This document shows, piece by piece, positions 43,178-55,854 of a stretch of 64,000 nt of DNA (positions within the stretch are counted from its first letter, which is position 1; each line of letters opens with the position of its first letter). The notes below the pieces were generated by a model that was not told where the DNA came from, did not search any database, and was given only the letters and a program-made list of their open reading frames with translations. The DNA is from Akkermansiaceae bacterium (GTDB lineage Bacteria > Verrucomicrobiota > Verrucomicrobiia > Verrucomicrobiales > Akkermansiaceae): assembly GCA_947462535.1 (NCBI GenBank), contig CANHPN010000004.1:1-64000 (forward strand). The letters run 5' to 3'. Made by a program: the position numbers and the translations under genes.

Positions 43178-43921
43178 ATGAACAAGAAATTCCTCTCCGG
43201 TTTGCTCGGCCTCTTACTCGGAACGGCGGCGGTTCTCGCTAGCGATTTCGATCAGGCGAACAAACAATTCAAAGCCGGTGACTTTGTTGGTGCCGCTGCC
43301 ACTTATGAAAAAATCCTCGTCGCCGGAGGTCCGCGCGCGGCGGTTTTCTACAACCTCGGAAACAGCTATCAGCAGCTCAAGCGATACGGCCCGGCCATCC
43401 TCGCCTATGAGCGCGCGCGCCTGCTCACGCCGCGCGATCCGGATCTGCTGGCCAATCTCGCGCTCGCCCGCAAGGCCGCCGCCGTCGCCGGGGAGCCCGG
43501 CATCCACCCGCGGCTCGACGCGGCGCTCAGTTTCCTTAGCCGCAACGAATGGTCCTGGCTCGTCGCCGGTGGCGCGTTGTTTCTCGGCGTTCTCGCGGTG
43601 GCCTGCGGCGCGGTGAAACTACCGCGGCAATGGGTGCTGACTGCGGCTTCTTTCGCTGGATTTTGCATCATCGCCGGAGCCACCGCACTCTATCTGCGGC
43701 GCGCGGAAACCAGCCGGGGCGTCGTTTTATCCGGTGACGCCGCCGTCCGCCTGTCTCCCTTTGAGAAAGCTGAATCGCTAGGCACTCCCGGTGCCGGACG
43801 GATCGTCAGGCTCGGTGCGAGAAGCGGGGATTTCCAATACATCGAAGTTTCCGGCGCGAGTCTCAGCGGCTGGCTGACTAACAAGGATGTCGCGGCCATC
43901 GCGCCGGAGGCTTTGCGGTAG
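43178..43921 (+). CDS. TPR protein, BatE-like
   Basis: MNKKFLSGLLGLLLGTAAVLASDFDQANKQFKAGDFVGAAATYEKIL...VFYNLGNSYQQLKRYGPAILAYERA; SH3-like C-terminus. Confidence 0.88.
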   Translation: MNKKFLSGLLGLLLGTAAVLASDFDQANKQFKAGDFVGAAATYEKILVAGGPRAAVFYNLGNSYQQLKRYGPAILAYERARLLTPRDPDLLANLALARKAAAVAGEPGIHPRLDAALSFLSRNEWSWLVAGGALFLGVLAVACGAVKLPRQWVLTAASFAGFCIIAGATALYLRRAETSRGVVLSGDAAVRLSPFEKAESLGTPGAGRIVRLGARSGDFQYIEVSGASLSGWLTNKDVAAIAPEALR

Positions 43922-43972
43922 CCAAGGCGATTTCGGACTGCTCCGACATGTCCTGAGCTTTCCACATAAAAA

Positions 43973-44000
43973 AAGCCGCCCCGGTTTCCCGGGGCGGCTT
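43973..44000. terminator. bidirectional intrinsic terminator between batE and ppdK
   Basis: AAGCCGCCCCGG-ttt-CCCGGGGCGGCTT with an A-tract on the left. Confidence 0.85.
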
Positions 44001-44040
44001 GATTGATTTGGGCATGGCGGTTGAAAACCGCCGCCAGGGA

Positions 44041-46872
<2,832 letters not shown>

Positions 46873-47159
46873 CGTTGTGGTGATATCGAGTTAGGAGCCT
46901 TGACGACTGGAAACTTGGGAAATGATTCATTTCCCGGCCCAGCGCAAGGCGCGGGAGGCTATGCAGCCGACCTAGTGGTGTCAACGAAGCAGTTGCGGTA
47001 AAAATCGCCGCGAGATGGCGGGGAAACGCCCTTCTGGAAACCCGCTTCCCGACAGGTTAATCCTTGCAGAATCTATCGCAAAAAGGCGCGAAAAAATGAC
47101 GAGGGGAAAGTTTTTGGGTTTGATAATTAGGGGTCTTTGAGTTGGCACAACGCAAAGAA

Positions 47160-47330
47160 ATCGTCCGGTGTGCCCGTGGAGGTAAATGCGGCGGCAGTGC
47201 GGTGGAACAATGTGCAATTACCTGGGGAGATCTCACGGGACACGTCAGCCCCTGAGAAGTCAGCAGAGGTCATAGTAATCGGGAAAACGAGCCGGGGCGC
47301 GATGCCCGTTCAAACAAGGTTTTGGGATTA
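47160..47330 (+). mobile_element. probable group II intron remnant (5' part of the intron-encoded ORF region)
   Basis: Resembles a recurrent segment of bacterial group II introns: gtggaacaatgtgcaattacctggggagatctcacgggacacgtcagcccctgagaagtcagcagaggtcatagtaatcgggaaaacgagccggggcgcgatgcc. No reverse transcriptase domain follows. Confidence 0.6.
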
Positions 47331-50300
47331 TTTGATCTCGTCTTCCTCGTCGATGGTGTGCGTGAGGATGAACTGGAGGTCATCCAAGCCGAGGTTGGAG
47401 GCGAAGCCTTCGTCGCCGAGCACGTTGGTCACGAGCTGGGTTTTCTGGTGCTGAAGGATGCGGATCTTTTCCTCGACGGTGTCGCGGGTGAGGAGTCGAT
47501 AGGCGATGACCTTGTTCTTCTGGCCGATCCGGTGGGTTCGGTCGATGGCTTGGTTTTCGACGGCGGGGTTCCACCATGGATCGTAAAGAATGACATACGA
47601 CGCAGAGGTGAGGTTGAGGCCGGCACCACCCGCCTTGAGCGAGAGCATGAAGACCGACGGATCCTTGGTCGTCTGGAATTTCTCGATCTCGCCCTTCCGG
47701 TCCTTGGTCTGGCCGGTGAGGTAGTTGTAGGGGCGGTTGTTGAGTTCGAGGCGCGCCTTGATGAGGTCGAGCATGGAGACGAACTGCGAGAAAACGAGCA
47801 CCTTGTGGCCTTCCTCGTGGAGCTGGTCCAGCAGATAGAACAGCGACTCCATTTTCGCGGATTCCTCCTTGAGATACTTCGGATCGATGAGGCCGGGGTG
47901 GCAGCAGATTTGCCGCAGGCGCATGAGGCCTTGGAGGATGGCGAAGGAGTTCTTCTTTACTGCCTCGTCGGAATCGAGTCCTAGCAGCGCTTTCTGAATG
48001 CGCTTGAGCTCGTTTTTGTAGAGCTCCACCTGGATGCCTTCCATCTTCGAGTAAACCTCTTCTTCGGTCCGTGGCGGAAGGTCTTGGGCGACTTGGAGCT
48101 TGGTGCGGCGGAGCAGGAACGGCCGGAGGCGCGAGGCGAGGCGGCTCTGGCTGAGCGGGTCTTTGCGCTTGTCGAAGCGTTTCTTGAAATACGCGCGGCT
48201 GCCGAGCACGCCGGGCATGGCGAAGGCCATCAACGACCACATGTCGAGCAGGCGGTTTTCGATCGGCGTTCCGGTGAGGACCAGGCGGTTCTGGGAATCG
48301 AGCTCGCGGGCGCACTTGGCGGCCTTGGAGTCCGGGTTCTTGATCTGCTGGCCTTCGTCAAGGATGGTGGTGAGCCACTTGATGCCGTTGAGTTCCTCGC
48401 CGCAGACGCGGAGCTGGGCGTAGTTGAGGACGAGGATGTCGATATTGTTTTGGATGTGCTCGACGTCGATGTCGTCCCGGTTCTTGAGGATCTTGACCTT
48501 GAGCTGCGGGGTGAATTTCCCGGCTTCGCTGTACCAAACGTCGAGCACGGACTTGGGGCAGACGACGAGCGCCGGCTTTTTCATGCCGCCGGTCTTGCGG
48601 TGTTCCTCGAACAGCCAGAGCAGATAGGTGAGCGACTGGATGGTTTTCCCGAGTCCCATGTCGTCGGCGAGGATGCCGCCGAAATTGTTGACACAGAGGT
48701 AGGCGAGGAACTTGAAGCCATCCACCTGATAGGGGCGGAGGGTGGCGTTGAGTCCTTCTGGTAGATCCGGGTTGACCTCGAGCTGGATGTCGTTGGCGCG
48801 GTTCTTGATGCGCTCCCAGGCTTTCGGATCGAAGACCTCGGCGGCCTTGGGATCGGAGAGCTGGAGGGCGTGCATGCGGTGCGTCTCGCCGGAGAGGTCG
48901 AAGGGATCGAGTCCGAGGCGGGTGACGGCTTCGCGCTGGTCGGCGTCGAGCTTGATTTCAAGGCGCATCCACGAGCCGTCGTCCATGCGGACGTAGCCAC
49001 CGCGGGCGGCGACGAGTTGGCGGATCTGGGCTTTGGAGAGATTCGCGCCCTGCACGTCGATGACGATGCGGAGGTCGAACCAGTCGATGTCCTGGCCGAC
49101 GACCTCGAAGCGCACGGCGGCGGTGACGGGATCTGCAAGGATGGACTTGAGGCGGAGATCGATGTCGAGCTCGATGTTTTCGGGCATCGCCTTGATCCAT
49201 TCCGCGAATTTCTCGGGGAACTGCTTGGTGATGCGGGATTTGAAGGAAAGCAGCTTCTCGTCGTAGCTGAGGCCCATCTCGTCGAGGATGGCGGGGACCG
49301 GATAGAGGTCCTCGCGGGCGAAACGGAGGAGTTGTTTGCCTTTGACGGGTTGTTGCTCGGCGAGCTCCCAGCCTTCCTTGACGAGGCGCTCGGTGCGGCG
49401 GCCTTTGGTCTCGATGGCGGTCACGTCGATGACCAGGTGCTCGGTCTCGGCGGCGGTGAGGCCGGCGATGAGCTTCATTTCGAACTTCGGCTTGAGCTCG
49501 AGATCGATGACGCGCTTCTTGAGCGACTCGGGAAGCGCCGCGCCGATCTTGCGGAGGAACTCGACGCCTTCGAGCGAGTCGATGACGCGGACCGGAATCA
49601 GATAGCGCGGCATCACGTCGGTTTCCTCAAGCCAGCGTGGCGGGCCGGGGAAGACTGTTTCGTCGGATTGATAGAATTCCTTGCGGCCGGGCAGAAGGCG
49701 CACGGAGTGGGAGACGTTCTCACCGGCGGCGGTGACGAGCTGGAGGGCGAAGCTCTTGGGATCGAACGGCTCGTCTTCACAAACCCAGGAAAGCGGTTCT
49801 TCGGAGACTTTGAATTCCCGTTCGTCTAGGTTGACGATGTAGCCTTTGAGGGCGGGCTGGCGGAAGACGCGGTTCATGAACCGGCAGGATTCCTCCTGGT
49901 CGAAGTCGAGAGTGGTGTCGCCGTATTTCCGGTAGAACGCGAGATAATGCTCCCACAGCGTCTGGCTCGAAGCGTCCATCAGGAGGGCGGCCTCGTGGTG
50001 GAGATTGACGTAGTTCTCGATGTCGTTCTTTTCGCGCAGTTGGATCCAGACGTCGGCTTTCGCCTCTTTCACTTCGAGGCGGGCCTCGTTGATGGTGGCG
50101 ACGAGGCGGAAACCGACGGTGAGCGGCGCGTCCTGCGGCGGGCGCTCGTTGACGCGCTCGATGCGCTCATACCAGGAGGCGACTTCGCGCTCCTGCTCCC
50201 AGTCCGCCATTTTTTTCTGCACGTGACCCAGATCGGTGATCACGCTCATGAACTCCGGGTAGGGGAGCTTCTTTTTGTAAAAGGCGTAGGCGATGTAATT

Positions 50301-50825
50301 CCAGAACTCCAGGATGTCGCCCGGCGGGATGGGCCAGAGTTCGAGCGGCTCGTAAGTGGTGATTTCCCAACGCGGGGTGATCCGGACCATGTCGTGGTCG
50401 TGGAGCTCGCCCTCAATCACGTAGCGGCGGTAGCGTTTTTCGATTTTAGTGACGAAATCCGCCTCCTTGTCGTCGAGCTCGCGGCCGAGTTTTTCCTCGA
50501 TGATGTCGAGCACCGGAGTGTCGTCGAACTCGTTGGGCGATTCCGGCAGGTCCTCGCCGCGGTGCATGCGCTCCATCATGGTCGCATACTGGCAGGCCCC
50601 GGCGATCAGTTCGTCCTCGGCGGTGCAGGAGCCGAACCAGCGGTTGCCCTGAAGGCGCAGACTGGTACGGAAAGTGCCGGTCTCGTCCTCGACGCGACCT
50701 TGGATGAAGAGGTGGTTTCCGAAAATCTGGGTGACGGCACCGTCTTTTTGAAGCATTTCACCCCGTTTTCTGGCTTCCTCTGGAAAACTGTTGAGGAAAT
50801 TGAGGGTGGCTCTGTCTGGATTCAT
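47328..50825 (-). CDS. SNF2-family DEAD/DEAH helicase
   Basis: LRPYQVDGFKFLAYLCVNNFGGILADDMGLGKTIQSLTYLLWL, TILDEGQQIKNPDSKAAK, VFMLSLKAGGAGLNLTSASYVILYDPWWNPAVENQAIDRTHRIGQ. Confidence 0.96.
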   Translation of the reverse strand: MNPDRATLNFLNSFPEEARKRGEMLQKDGAVTQIFGNHLFIQGRVEDETGTFRTSLRLQGNRWFGSCTAEDELIAGACQYATMMERMHRGEDLPESPNEFDDTPVLDIIEEKLGRELDDKEADFVTKIEKRYRRYVIEGELHDHDMVRITPRWEITTYEPLELWPIPPGDILEFWNYIAYAFYKKKLPYPEFMSVITDLGHVQKKMADWEQEREVASWYERIERVNERPPQDAPLTVGFRLVATINEARLEVKEAKADVWIQLREKNDIENYVNLHHEAALLMDASSQTLWEHYLAFYRKYGDTTLDFDQEESCRFMNRVFRQPALKGYIVNLDEREFKVSEEPLSWVCEDEPFDPKSFALQLVTAAGENVSHSVRLLPGRKEFYQSDETVFPGPPRWLEETDVMPRYLIPVRVIDSLEGVEFLRKIGAALPESLKKRVIDLELKPKFEMKLIAGLTAAETEHLVIDVTAIETKGRRTERLVKEGWELAEQQPVKGKQLLRFAREDLYPVPAILDEMGLSYDEKLLSFKSRITKQFPEKFAEWIKAMPENIELDIDLRLKSILADPVTAAVRFEVVGQDIDWFDLRIVIDVQGANLSKAQIRQLVAARGGYVRMDDGSWMRLEIKLDADQREAVTRLGLDPFDLSGETHRMHALQLSDPKAAEVFDPKAWERIKNRANDIQLEVNPDLPEGLNATLRPYQVDGFKFLAYLCVNNFGGILADDMGLGKTIQSLTYLLWLFEEHRKTGGMKKPALVVCPKSVLDVWYSEAGKFTPQLKVKILKNRDDIDVEHIQNNIDILVLNYAQLRVCGEELNGIKWLTTILDEGQQIKNPDSKAAKCARELDSQNRLVLTGTPIENRLLDMWSLMAFAMPGVLGSRAYFKKRFDKRKDPLSQSRLASRLRPFLLRRTKLQVAQDLPPRTEEEVYSKMEGIQVELYKNELKRIQKALLGLDSDEAVKKNSFAILQGLMRLRQICCHPGLIDPKYLKEESAKMESLFYLLDQLHEEGHKVLVFSQFVSMLDLIKARLELNNRPYNYLTGQTKDRKGEIEKFQTTKDPSVFMLSLKAGGAGLNLTSASYVILYDPWWNPAVENQAIDRTHRIGQKNKVIAYRLLTRDTVEEKIRILQHQKTQLVTNVLGDEGFASNLGLDDLQFILTHTIDEEDEIK

Positions 50826-51029
50826 CTCGTGTGAAGTTGAAAAAATTGCCCGGAAATTTTGGCGCGAAGGTATTTCTCCACGCCATGCAACGCCGGGCTG
50901 CGAGAATAATCCACGAAAACCGGGGGACGCAATAAAAACCTTATAACGGCATTCTTAGTCGCGCGATCGCTGATTTGAACCGGTAAATCGAGAATTCTGC
51001 CGGAGGGCACTGCGGGTTTGGCAGGGCTG

Positions 51030-51551
51030 TCACTTGCGCCCGCTCAGCGCCCGGAAGGTGATGCCGAGCCCGCCGACCACGAACAGCGCCGGGAACCAGA
51101 TCGAGTAACCCGGAGCAAGGGAATCAGGTTTCAAGACCGCGAACTCAGTATTGGCGGGATCGACCCGGCAGGTGGTCTTTTTTCCGACCGGGAATTCCGC
51201 GGCCCGCTCGTCGGCCAGCACGCGTTTGGAGGACCAGGGGCTGCCGCGCAGGGTCAAGTGGTCGCCGGTGTGGGCCTCGCCTTTCCATTCGTAGCCGAAA
51301 CTCAGAGCCAGGCGGAATTCCGCGGGCGAGTTTGCATCATGCCGCCGTTCCTCCAATTCCGAGGTGATGATCACGCAGCCGACTTCCGGCCAGGTGCGCA
51401 TTTCACGGGCTCTCAGGAAACTGCGCGCCATTAGCCAGATGAACAGCCCGCCGAGCAGGGCGACCACTAGGCCGAGGATCGCCAGATACCAGCGCCCGGC
51501 GCGGCTGTTTGGGGCGGCGGGCTTGGGGGAACGGTAGGAATCGTGTATCAC
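51030..51551 (-). CDS. DUF3592-like membrane protein
   Basis: Two TM segments flanking VGCVIITSELEERR...YEWKGEAHTGDHLTLRG...VGKKTTCRVDPANTEFAVL. GTG start at 51551 chosen. Confidence 0.65.
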   Translation of the reverse strand: MIHDSYRSPKPAAPNSRAGRWYLAILGLVVALLGGLFIWLMARSFLRAREMRTWPEVGCVIITSELEERRHDANSPAEFRLALSFGYEWKGEAHTGDHLTLRGSPWSSKRVLADERAAEFPVGKKTTCRVDPANTEFAVLKPDSLAPGYSIWFPALFVVGGLGITFRALSGRK

Positions 51552-51659
51552 GCTGGAAGCTATGCGGCAGATGCCTCCGGGATGCCACACGAAATCCTCC
51601 GAGGTCGCGGTCGTTGGTTCCTTGAAATTTTTTCTGCCGTTTTGGAGATTTCGGGTTTT

Positions 51660-53285
51660 ATGTGTGCCATGCGTCGTCGCGACCTGATTTTGATCCTCGG
51701 TTTCGCGGCCACCGCGATGCTTGGCTATTGGCTGGCAGGCACCGCCGTCCCGCTCCAGGCGGTGCGGAAGGCGCTTCCGAAATCGGAGGAGAGGCCGAAG
51801 CGGATGGTTATCGCCGACGAGCCGGCTCCGAAATTCCGCCGGGGTGAGCGGCTTCCGGTATCTAGCTACGATGACGAGGCGGCGGAAATCGGTGCGCAGC
51901 GCGGGCAGCGGATCGTGGTTTTCAAGAATCAGGCAGCGCTCGAAAATTTCCTCAAGCGGGCGGGAGACAAGGTCCGCCTGATGGGCCGGCTCGACGCGCT
52001 CAACGCGCTGCGCGTCGGATTTTCCAACCCCGATGATTTGGCATGGCTGCTGGATGGCGAGGCGGAGGCTTCGTTCGTTTTCCCCGTGGACATCCCTGCT
52101 CCCGGGGAGGGAACCGCGCAAGCCGGGGCCGTGGCTTTGGGCGATGGCTTGCTCGATTGGCTCGGCATCACCGGTGACAATTCCACTTGGGGCAGCGGCG
52201 TCCGGATCGCCGTTCTGGACACCGGCGTGGTTTCCAGTTCCGCCTTCGGCAGTAAGATTTCCTGGATCAATCTAGTTGATCTCCCCGCCGATCTTTCCAA
52301 ACAGAGCGGCCACGGGACCGCCGTCGCGTCCATGATCATCGGCCAAAACCCGTTGACTCCCGGAGTCGCGCCCGGCGCGGAGATTATTTCGATCCGCATC
52401 GCCGACGACCTCGGGCAGTCGGACAGTTTTCTGCTCGCAAAAGGCATCGTCGCGGCGGTCGATGCGGGGGCGCGTCTGATCAACATCTCGATGGCCAGCT
52501 TCGGCGACAGCGCGCTGGTGAGAAACGCCATCGAGTATGCGCGCGCGGCCGGCTCGTTGATCGTGGCGGCTGCCGGAAACAACGGGATCGACCGGGTTTC
52601 CTATCCGGCCGCGAACGACGGCGTGGTCGCGGTGGGCGCGGTGGATGCTATGGGAAATCACCTGGATTTCTCCAACACCGGCAGCCAGGTCGCGATCTCG
52701 GCACCGGGCTACGGCTTGAACGCGGCGTGGACCGGGGACCAGGCGGCGAGAGTGAGCGGGACCTCGTTCAGCAGCCCGATTGTGCTGGGCGCGATCGCCG
52801 CCGTGAAGAGCTGGCCCGGAAACGAGAAGCTGACGATGCGACAAGCGGCGGACGTGGTTTTCTCCTATCTGAATGACAGCGGCGAGGCCGGAGTGGATGC
52901 CGCGTTGGGCGCGGGCATGCCTGACTTGGGGCGGGTTTTGAGCGGGAAAACGCCCGGCATTTACGACGCGGCCCTAGCCTCGCAGAGAATCCTGCCACCG
53001 AGTCCCGGCTATCCTTACGGCCAAGTCGAGGTGCTGGTGCAAAACCGGGGCACCGAAACCTTGATCAACACCGCGGTCCGGATTTCCACGCCTGGCGGAG
53101 TGGTCAATTCCAACGTCACCTCGCTCGCCGTCGGCGGCGTCCAGGCGATTCGCGTTCCGGTCTCGCAGCCTGCGGCCGCAGGCGTCCGCTTCGAATCCAG
53201 GGTCGATCTATCAAGCGGCCGCAAGGACGCGAAGCCTTCCAACGACCGTCGTGTTGAAACCTATGTTCCGGCTGGCGCCAAGTAG
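51660..53285 (+). CDS. subtilisin-like (S8) serine peptidase
   Basis: VRIAVLDTGVVSS, SGHGTAVASMIIGQNPLTPGVAPGAEIISIRI, SGTSFSSPIVLGAIA catalytic motifs. Confidence 0.92.
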   Translation: MCAMRRRDLILILGFAATAMLGYWLAGTAVPLQAVRKALPKSEERPKRMVIADEPAPKFRRGERLPVSSYDDEAAEIGAQRGQRIVVFKNQAALENFLKRAGDKVRLMGRLDALNALRVGFSNPDDLAWLLDGEAEASFVFPVDIPAPGEGTAQAGAVALGDGLLDWLGITGDNSTWGSGVRIAVLDTGVVSSSAFGSKISWINLVDLPADLSKQSGHGTAVASMIIGQNPLTPGVAPGAEIISIRIADDLGQSDSFLLAKGIVAAVDAGARLINISMASFGDSALVRNAIEYARAAGSLIVAAAGNNGIDRVSYPAANDGVVAVGAVDAMGNHLDFSNTGSQVAISAPGYGLNAAWTGDQAARVSGTSFSSPIVLGAIAAVKSWPGNEKLTMRQAADVVFSYLNDSGEAGVDAALGAGMPDLGRVLSGKTPGIYDAALASQRILPPSPGYPYGQVEVLVQNRGTETLINTAVRISTPGGVVNSNVTSLAVGGVQAIRVPVSQPAAAGVRFESRVDLSSGRKDAKPSNDRRVETYVPAGAK

Positions 53286-53330
53286 CCTCTTCTTCGCTCT
53301 GTGCGCTCGGGAGGTGGTGACGCAGTCCGG

Positions 53331-54593
53331 TCATTTGCCGCTCCACGCGGGCAGGGTTTCGTGGAGGATCGCGGCGATTTTTTGACGCTCGCTCGCCTTG
53401 ATTCCGGGGTGGTTTCCGTCGGCTGGCTCGCTTTCGAGGACTTGGTGCAGGCACCCGATCACCGCGGATTTGATCCGTGCGGGGAGCGTTTCGAAGGCCT
53501 TCGAATAGATCATGTAGGAGCAGCGGTGCTTGAAAAGCCGCGCGCCTAACTGGAAGTCCGCGAGCGAGCGGCCGTGGCTTGATTTGGGAAAGCGGCGGGT
53601 GAACGCCTCCTGGAAAGCGGGGTCGCCTTCGACGCTGTTTTCACCGGGGTCCGCTTCGTTTTCAAAGAGCAGCAGATCCACGATTTTGCGGGCGGATTCG
53701 TCGGCTTGCTTGCCGGCCAGGCCCGCGTCGGGGTCGACCGCGGGGTCGAGCGATTTCTGGAGCCAGTGGATGCGGCGGTAGTTTATGCCGGCGGCGATGA
53801 GCTGGTTGTATAGCTGGCACTGGTGTTCTAGCAGCATTAGGGAAACGATGTCGCTGGTCGGGCGGGGATAGCGGGATACGTCGACCCTGCCGGCAAGCGT
53901 CATCAATTCCGGGGATTTCTGCGGCAGCTCGCGGTCGTCGGATTCCTTGTAGGTGCGGTTTCCCAAGTGGGGCAGCGAGCTGCGGCCCGTCACGTAGTAG
54001 CCGCCCCATCGCTCGGGGATCGGGCTGGAGTTGTCGGTTAGGAAGGTGCCCAGCGACAGGAGCGGCTGGCCGTCCTCGTCGGGAAACACCGATCGCACCA
54101 GCACGCCGGGGATCGCTTCCGTGCGGGCCGTGCCGTGGCACGACAGGCAGTCCGAGTTGTCGCGCTTGATTTGCAACGCGTGTGGATGGTCGCCGGTGCC
54201 GATGAGGTAATAAACGGAACCGAGCAGGGGATCGTGGGTGATCACCTCGATGTCGCCGCCGGGGACGTAACCGACGTAGGAATTCTCGTTGAAGAACAGG
54301 CAGCGCGGATTGCCCGGATGAATCAGCGAGTTTTGTTTGCTGGTTTTCGAAAACACCAGGATCTGCGATTCCTCGGGGATTTCGAGGAGCTTCAAAATGA
54401 AGCGGAGTTTCTCCAGCGGCATGGTTCCCTCGACTTTTCTCTCCCCCTTCGCCAGTTCCGCGGCGAGCTTCGCGATCGGATCGCTGGAGGCGGTGTCTGA
54501 GTAGCGCAGCGGCGGCAAGTCCCACAAATCGGTGGCCGCAAGGACGGTGCCGATACCGAGAATCGTGACTGCAATGCACGCGAGTGGTTTCAT
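53331..54593 (-). CDS. cytochrome c-like secreted protein with one CxxCH motif
   Basis: Signal peptide; RDNSDCLSCHGTARTEAIPGVLVRSVFPDEDGQPLLSLG. Confidence 0.7.
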   Translation of the reverse strand: MKPLACIAVTILGIGTVLAATDLWDLPPLRYSDTASSDPIAKLAAELAKGERKVEGTMPLEKLRFILKLLEIPEESQILVFSKTSKQNSLIHPGNPRCLFFNENSYVGYVPGGDIEVITHDPLLGSVYYLIGTGDHPHALQIKRDNSDCLSCHGTARTEAIPGVLVRSVFPDEDGQPLLSLGTFLTDNSSPIPERWGGYYVTGRSSLPHLGNRTYKESDDRELPQKSPELMTLAGRVDVSRYPRPTSDIVSLMLLEHQCQLYNQLIAAGINYRRIHWLQKSLDPAVDPDAGLAGKQADESARKIVDLLLFENEADPGENSVEGDPAFQEAFTRRFPKSSHGRSLADFQLGARLFKHRCSYMIYSKAFETLPARIKSAVIGCLHQVLESEPADGNHPGIKASERQKIAAILHETLPAWSGK

Positions 54594-54611
54594 GATGGGG
54601 CGTAAATCAAT

Positions 54612-54672
54612 GTGTCCCGGCTGTCTCAGCCGGTTTCAGAGCGTCCGCGCCCGGCTGGGACAGCCGGGTCAC
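54612..54672. repeat. palindromic repeat GTGTCCCGGCTGTCTCAGCCGG ... CCGGCTGGGACAGCCGGGTCAC
   Basis: 22-nt arms with 2 mismatches; related to 29029-29087. Confidence 0.8.
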
Positions 54673-54723
54673 GATTGGCTTCGATCACATGACTACGGAC
54701 TTTTCGTGGCTCAGGCATCATAA

Positions 54724-54755
54724 AAAAGCCCCGCCTGAGAATAAGCGGGGCTTTT
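54724..54755. terminator. bidirectional intrinsic terminator
   Basis: AAAAGCCCCGC-ctgagaataa-GCGGGGCTTTT. Confidence 0.88.
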
Positions 54756-54775
54756 GATCGGAGATGCGGAGTGTG

Positions 54776-55846
54776 TTAGCCGAGCACGTCGTCCATCGCG
54801 TCGATGAGTTCCTGCATCGTCGCTTCGGTTTCGTTGCCCATGTTGGAGATGCGGAAGGTGGTGCCCTTGATTTTGCCGTAACCGCCGTTGATCAGGAAGT
54901 GGTGCTTGGTCTTCAGGTTCTTGATGAAGCCGGATAGGTCGAAACCTTCCGGCGTCTTGAAGCAGGTGAGCGCGAACGAGCGGCGTCCTTCCGGGGCGAA
55001 GAGCTCGAAGCCGTGTCTTGCGCCCCAAGCGGCGATCATCGCGTTGGTCTTCGCGTGGCGCGTCTGGCGGGCGGCGAAGCCTTCCTTGGCGATTTCACCG
55101 AGTATGTATTGCAGCCCGAAGATGATCGAGATGGCCGGAGTGGAAGGCGTGTTGTTGACCGCGGCGTTCTTGGCGAACTCGACGAAGTCGAAATAATAAC
55201 CGCGGTTAGGATTGCCTTTGGCGCGCTCCATGCCGGCTTCGGAAACGGCGAACACGGCGAGGCCGGGTGGCAGCGCGAGCGCCTTCTGGACGCCGGCTAA
55301 CATGACATCGATGTTGTTGGCGTCCATGTCCATCGGCACGGTGGAGAGCGAGGAAACGCTGTCCACGATGAGCATGGTGTCGGGGAAGGATTTCACGACC
55401 TTGCAAACGCCTTCGAGGTCGTTGAGCACGCCGGTGGAGGTTTCCGAGTGGATGAAGGTGACGGTGTCGAAGCCGCCTTCCGCGAGCTTGGCGCGGACTG
55501 CTTCAGGATCGATGGCTTGGCCCCACTCGACTTGTACGGCCTCGGCCTCGAAGCCGCATTTCTTGGCGACATCGAGCCATTTGTCGGAAAACGCGCCGCA
55601 GCAGAGGCAAAGCACTTTCTTTTTGGCGAGGTTGCGCAGCGCGCCTTCCATCACGCCCCAGGCGGAGGAGGTGGAGAGGAACACGGGGCGCGCGGTGCCG
55701 AAGATTTCCTGAAGGCCGGGCTGGGTCGAGGCGTAGAGCTCCTCGAAGTCCTTGCCACGGTGGCCGATCATGGTCTGCGACATGGCGGCGAAGGTTTCCT
55801 TCGAAACATCGACAGGACCGGGGGCGAAGAGTTTGGGGGATGGCAT
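54776..55846 (-). CDS. class V aminotransferase (alanine-glyoxylate/serine aminotransferase-like)
   Basis: FAPGPVDVSKETFAAMSQTMIGHRGKDFEELY, HSETSTGVLNDLEGV, LIVDSVSSLSTVPMDMDANNIDVMLAGVQKALALPPGLAVFAVS. Confidence 0.88.
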   Translation of the reverse strand: MPSPKLFAPGPVDVSKETFAAMSQTMIGHRGKDFEELYASTQPGLQEIFGTARPVFLSTSSAWGVMEGALRNLAKKKVLCLCCGAFSDKWLDVAKKCGFEAEAVQVEWGQAIDPEAVRAKLAEGGFDTVTFIHSETSTGVLNDLEGVCKVVKSFPDTMLIVDSVSSLSTVPMDMDANNIDVMLAGVQKALALPPGLAVFAVSEAGMERAKGNPNRGYYFDFVEFAKNAAVNNTPSTPAISIIFGLQYILGEIAKEGFAARQTRHAKTNAMIAAWGARHGFELFAPEGRRSFALTCFKTPEGFDLSGFIKNLKTKHHFLINGGYGKIKGTTFRISNMGNETEATMQELIDAMDDVLG

Positions 55847-55854
55847 GGCGGTGA

